Part shown: in pieces, positions 5,222 through 5,720 of the stretch | Position numbering within the stretch: position 1 is the stretch's first letter | Layout of the letters: every line of letters starts with the position of its first letter | Assembly (NCBI GenBank): GCA_003660965.1 | Contig: QMVF01000055.1 | Location: 1-5,720, forward strand | DNA: 5,720 nucleotides | Origin: Microcaldota archaeon | Lineage (GTDB): Archaea > Micrarchaeota > Micrarchaeia > Burarchaeales > Burarchaeaceae | Direction: 5' to 3' | Translations under genes and position numbers: made by a program | Notes under the pieces: generated by a model | The model's input: the letters and a program-made list of their open reading frames with translations, nothing else | What the model was told of the DNA's origin: nothing | Database searches by the model: none

Positions 5222-5707
5222 ATGACTCGATACAATAACAACGAAAGAACATTTAAAGTTAATCCCGATAACCCGGTTTCAGTAGAAGTGGAAAATCTAA
5301 AGGCCGAAATAGTTAACATACACGAGAAGCTGAAAGACCCTGTATTCTTGGGCTCACTTTTCCACGTAGCTGCTTCTGAAAGGGAGAATACGAACAGGAT
5401 TCTCAAAACTCTGCTTGCAAGGCTTGAGTCAATCGAGGCTAGACTGAGGAAGCTGGAGGGGAGTACACGGCCTGAGGGCCCGCGCCCGCCCACCATTTTA
5501 CCTGATGTTGACTTTGAAGTAATGCAGTTCGTGAAGGACAAGGGCAGAGTTTATGCAACTGACGTGAAGAAGCGCTTCAAGTACAAGGGAACCAATGCGG
5601 CTTGTGCCCGCTTGAACAAGCTTTACGATCAGGGCCTGCTTGAAAAGAAGCAGGTGGGCCGAAGAGTATATTACTACGCAAAAGAGGTGGATGTGCAAAA
5701 AGCCTGA
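5222..5707 (+). CDS. Coiled-coil plus winged-helix DNA-binding protein, likely transcription regulator
   Basis: The 161-residue product has a short polar N-terminus and a helical segment at residues 19-38. A break (DPVFLGS) follows, then a longer amphipathic helix at about 47-79, ending in LLARLESIEARLRKLEG, which looks like a dimerising coiled coil. A Pro/Gly/Arg linker at 80-94 leads to a winged helix at about 95-155. There DVDFEVMQFVKDKGRVYATD forms the first helices, KYKGTNAACARLNKLYDQGL holds the recognition helix, and EKKQVGRRVYYYAK is the beta wing. The wing pattern is typical of ArsR/MarR-like archaeal regulators. No metal-binding Cys/His cluster or ligand domain is visible. The gene diverges from the PIN/XPF cluster across a gap of about 95 bp with a palindrome, so it may regulate itself and the cluster. 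A nucleoid-binding role is the alternative. Confidence 0.82.
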   Translation: MTRYNNNERTFKVNPDNPVSVEVENLKAEIVNIHEKLKDPVFLGSLFHVAASERENTNRILKTLLARLESIEARLRKLEGSTRPEGPRPPTILPDVDFEVMQFVKDKGRVYATDVKKRFKYKGTNAACARLNKLYDQGLLEKKQVGRRVYYYAKEVDVQKA

Positions 5708-5720
5708 TGCTCCTTAAAGC

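Noticed and set aside
5209..5541. Minus-strand frame of 110 codons opposite the winged-helix gene
   Set aside because: The product is Ser/Leu-rich with no motif, and the plus-strand frame has a good ribosome site and clear winged-helix pattern.

Overview
The window looks archaeal. It carries a stand-alone XPF/ERCC4-type nuclease with a C-terminal helix-hairpin-helix (HhH) region, a PIN-domain protein, a NagD-type HAD phosphatase, Shine-Dalgarno motifs of the GAGGAG/AAGGTGAT type, and TATA-like boxes about 26 nt ahead of plausible start sites. Genes are small and tightly packed. The surface protein is rich in N-glycosylation sequons. The style (small proteins, many lineage-specific helical ones) suggests a small-genome lineage such as a DPANN group, but the sequence here does not fix the taxon.

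Layout. (1) Positions 1-1912, minus strand: the 5' part of a long gene for a secreted, membrane-anchored protein. It has a signal peptide, a six-bladed NHL-type beta-propeller, a proline-free helical stalk with most of ten N-x-S/T sequons, and the start of a C-terminal membrane helix that runs off the left edge. (2) A 60 bp divergent promoter gap with one TATA-like box usable on both strands. (3) Positions 1973-2749, plus strand: a HAD-IIA (NagD-like) phosphatase. (4) Positions 2746-5126, minus strand: a four-gene, probably co-transcribed cluster. In transcription order it encodes a helical protein with an HTH-like C-terminus, a PIN-domain protein (TTG start), a short-form XPF nuclease and a Lys-rich H1-like protein. 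Its last gene overlaps the end of the HAD gene by 4 bp, tail to tail. (5) A divergent promoter region (about 5127-5221) with a palindromic TATA box and a separate 11 bp palindrome. (6) Positions 5222-5707, plus strand: a coiled-coil plus winged-helix DNA-binding protein.

How it may fit together. The cluster joins a possible RNA/DNA-cleaving PIN protein, its HTH partner, a structure-specific DNA endonuclease and a very basic nucleic-acid-binding protein, with a divergent regulator-like gene at its head. The HTH-then-PIN order recalls archaeal UPF0175/PIN toxin-antitoxin pairs. The PIN and XPF genes are separated by one base, so they are probably translationally coupled. This cluster is the best candidate in the window for an undescribed functional unit; the link is inferred from gene order, not shown. 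No rRNA, tRNA, CRISPR array or insertion sequence was recognised.
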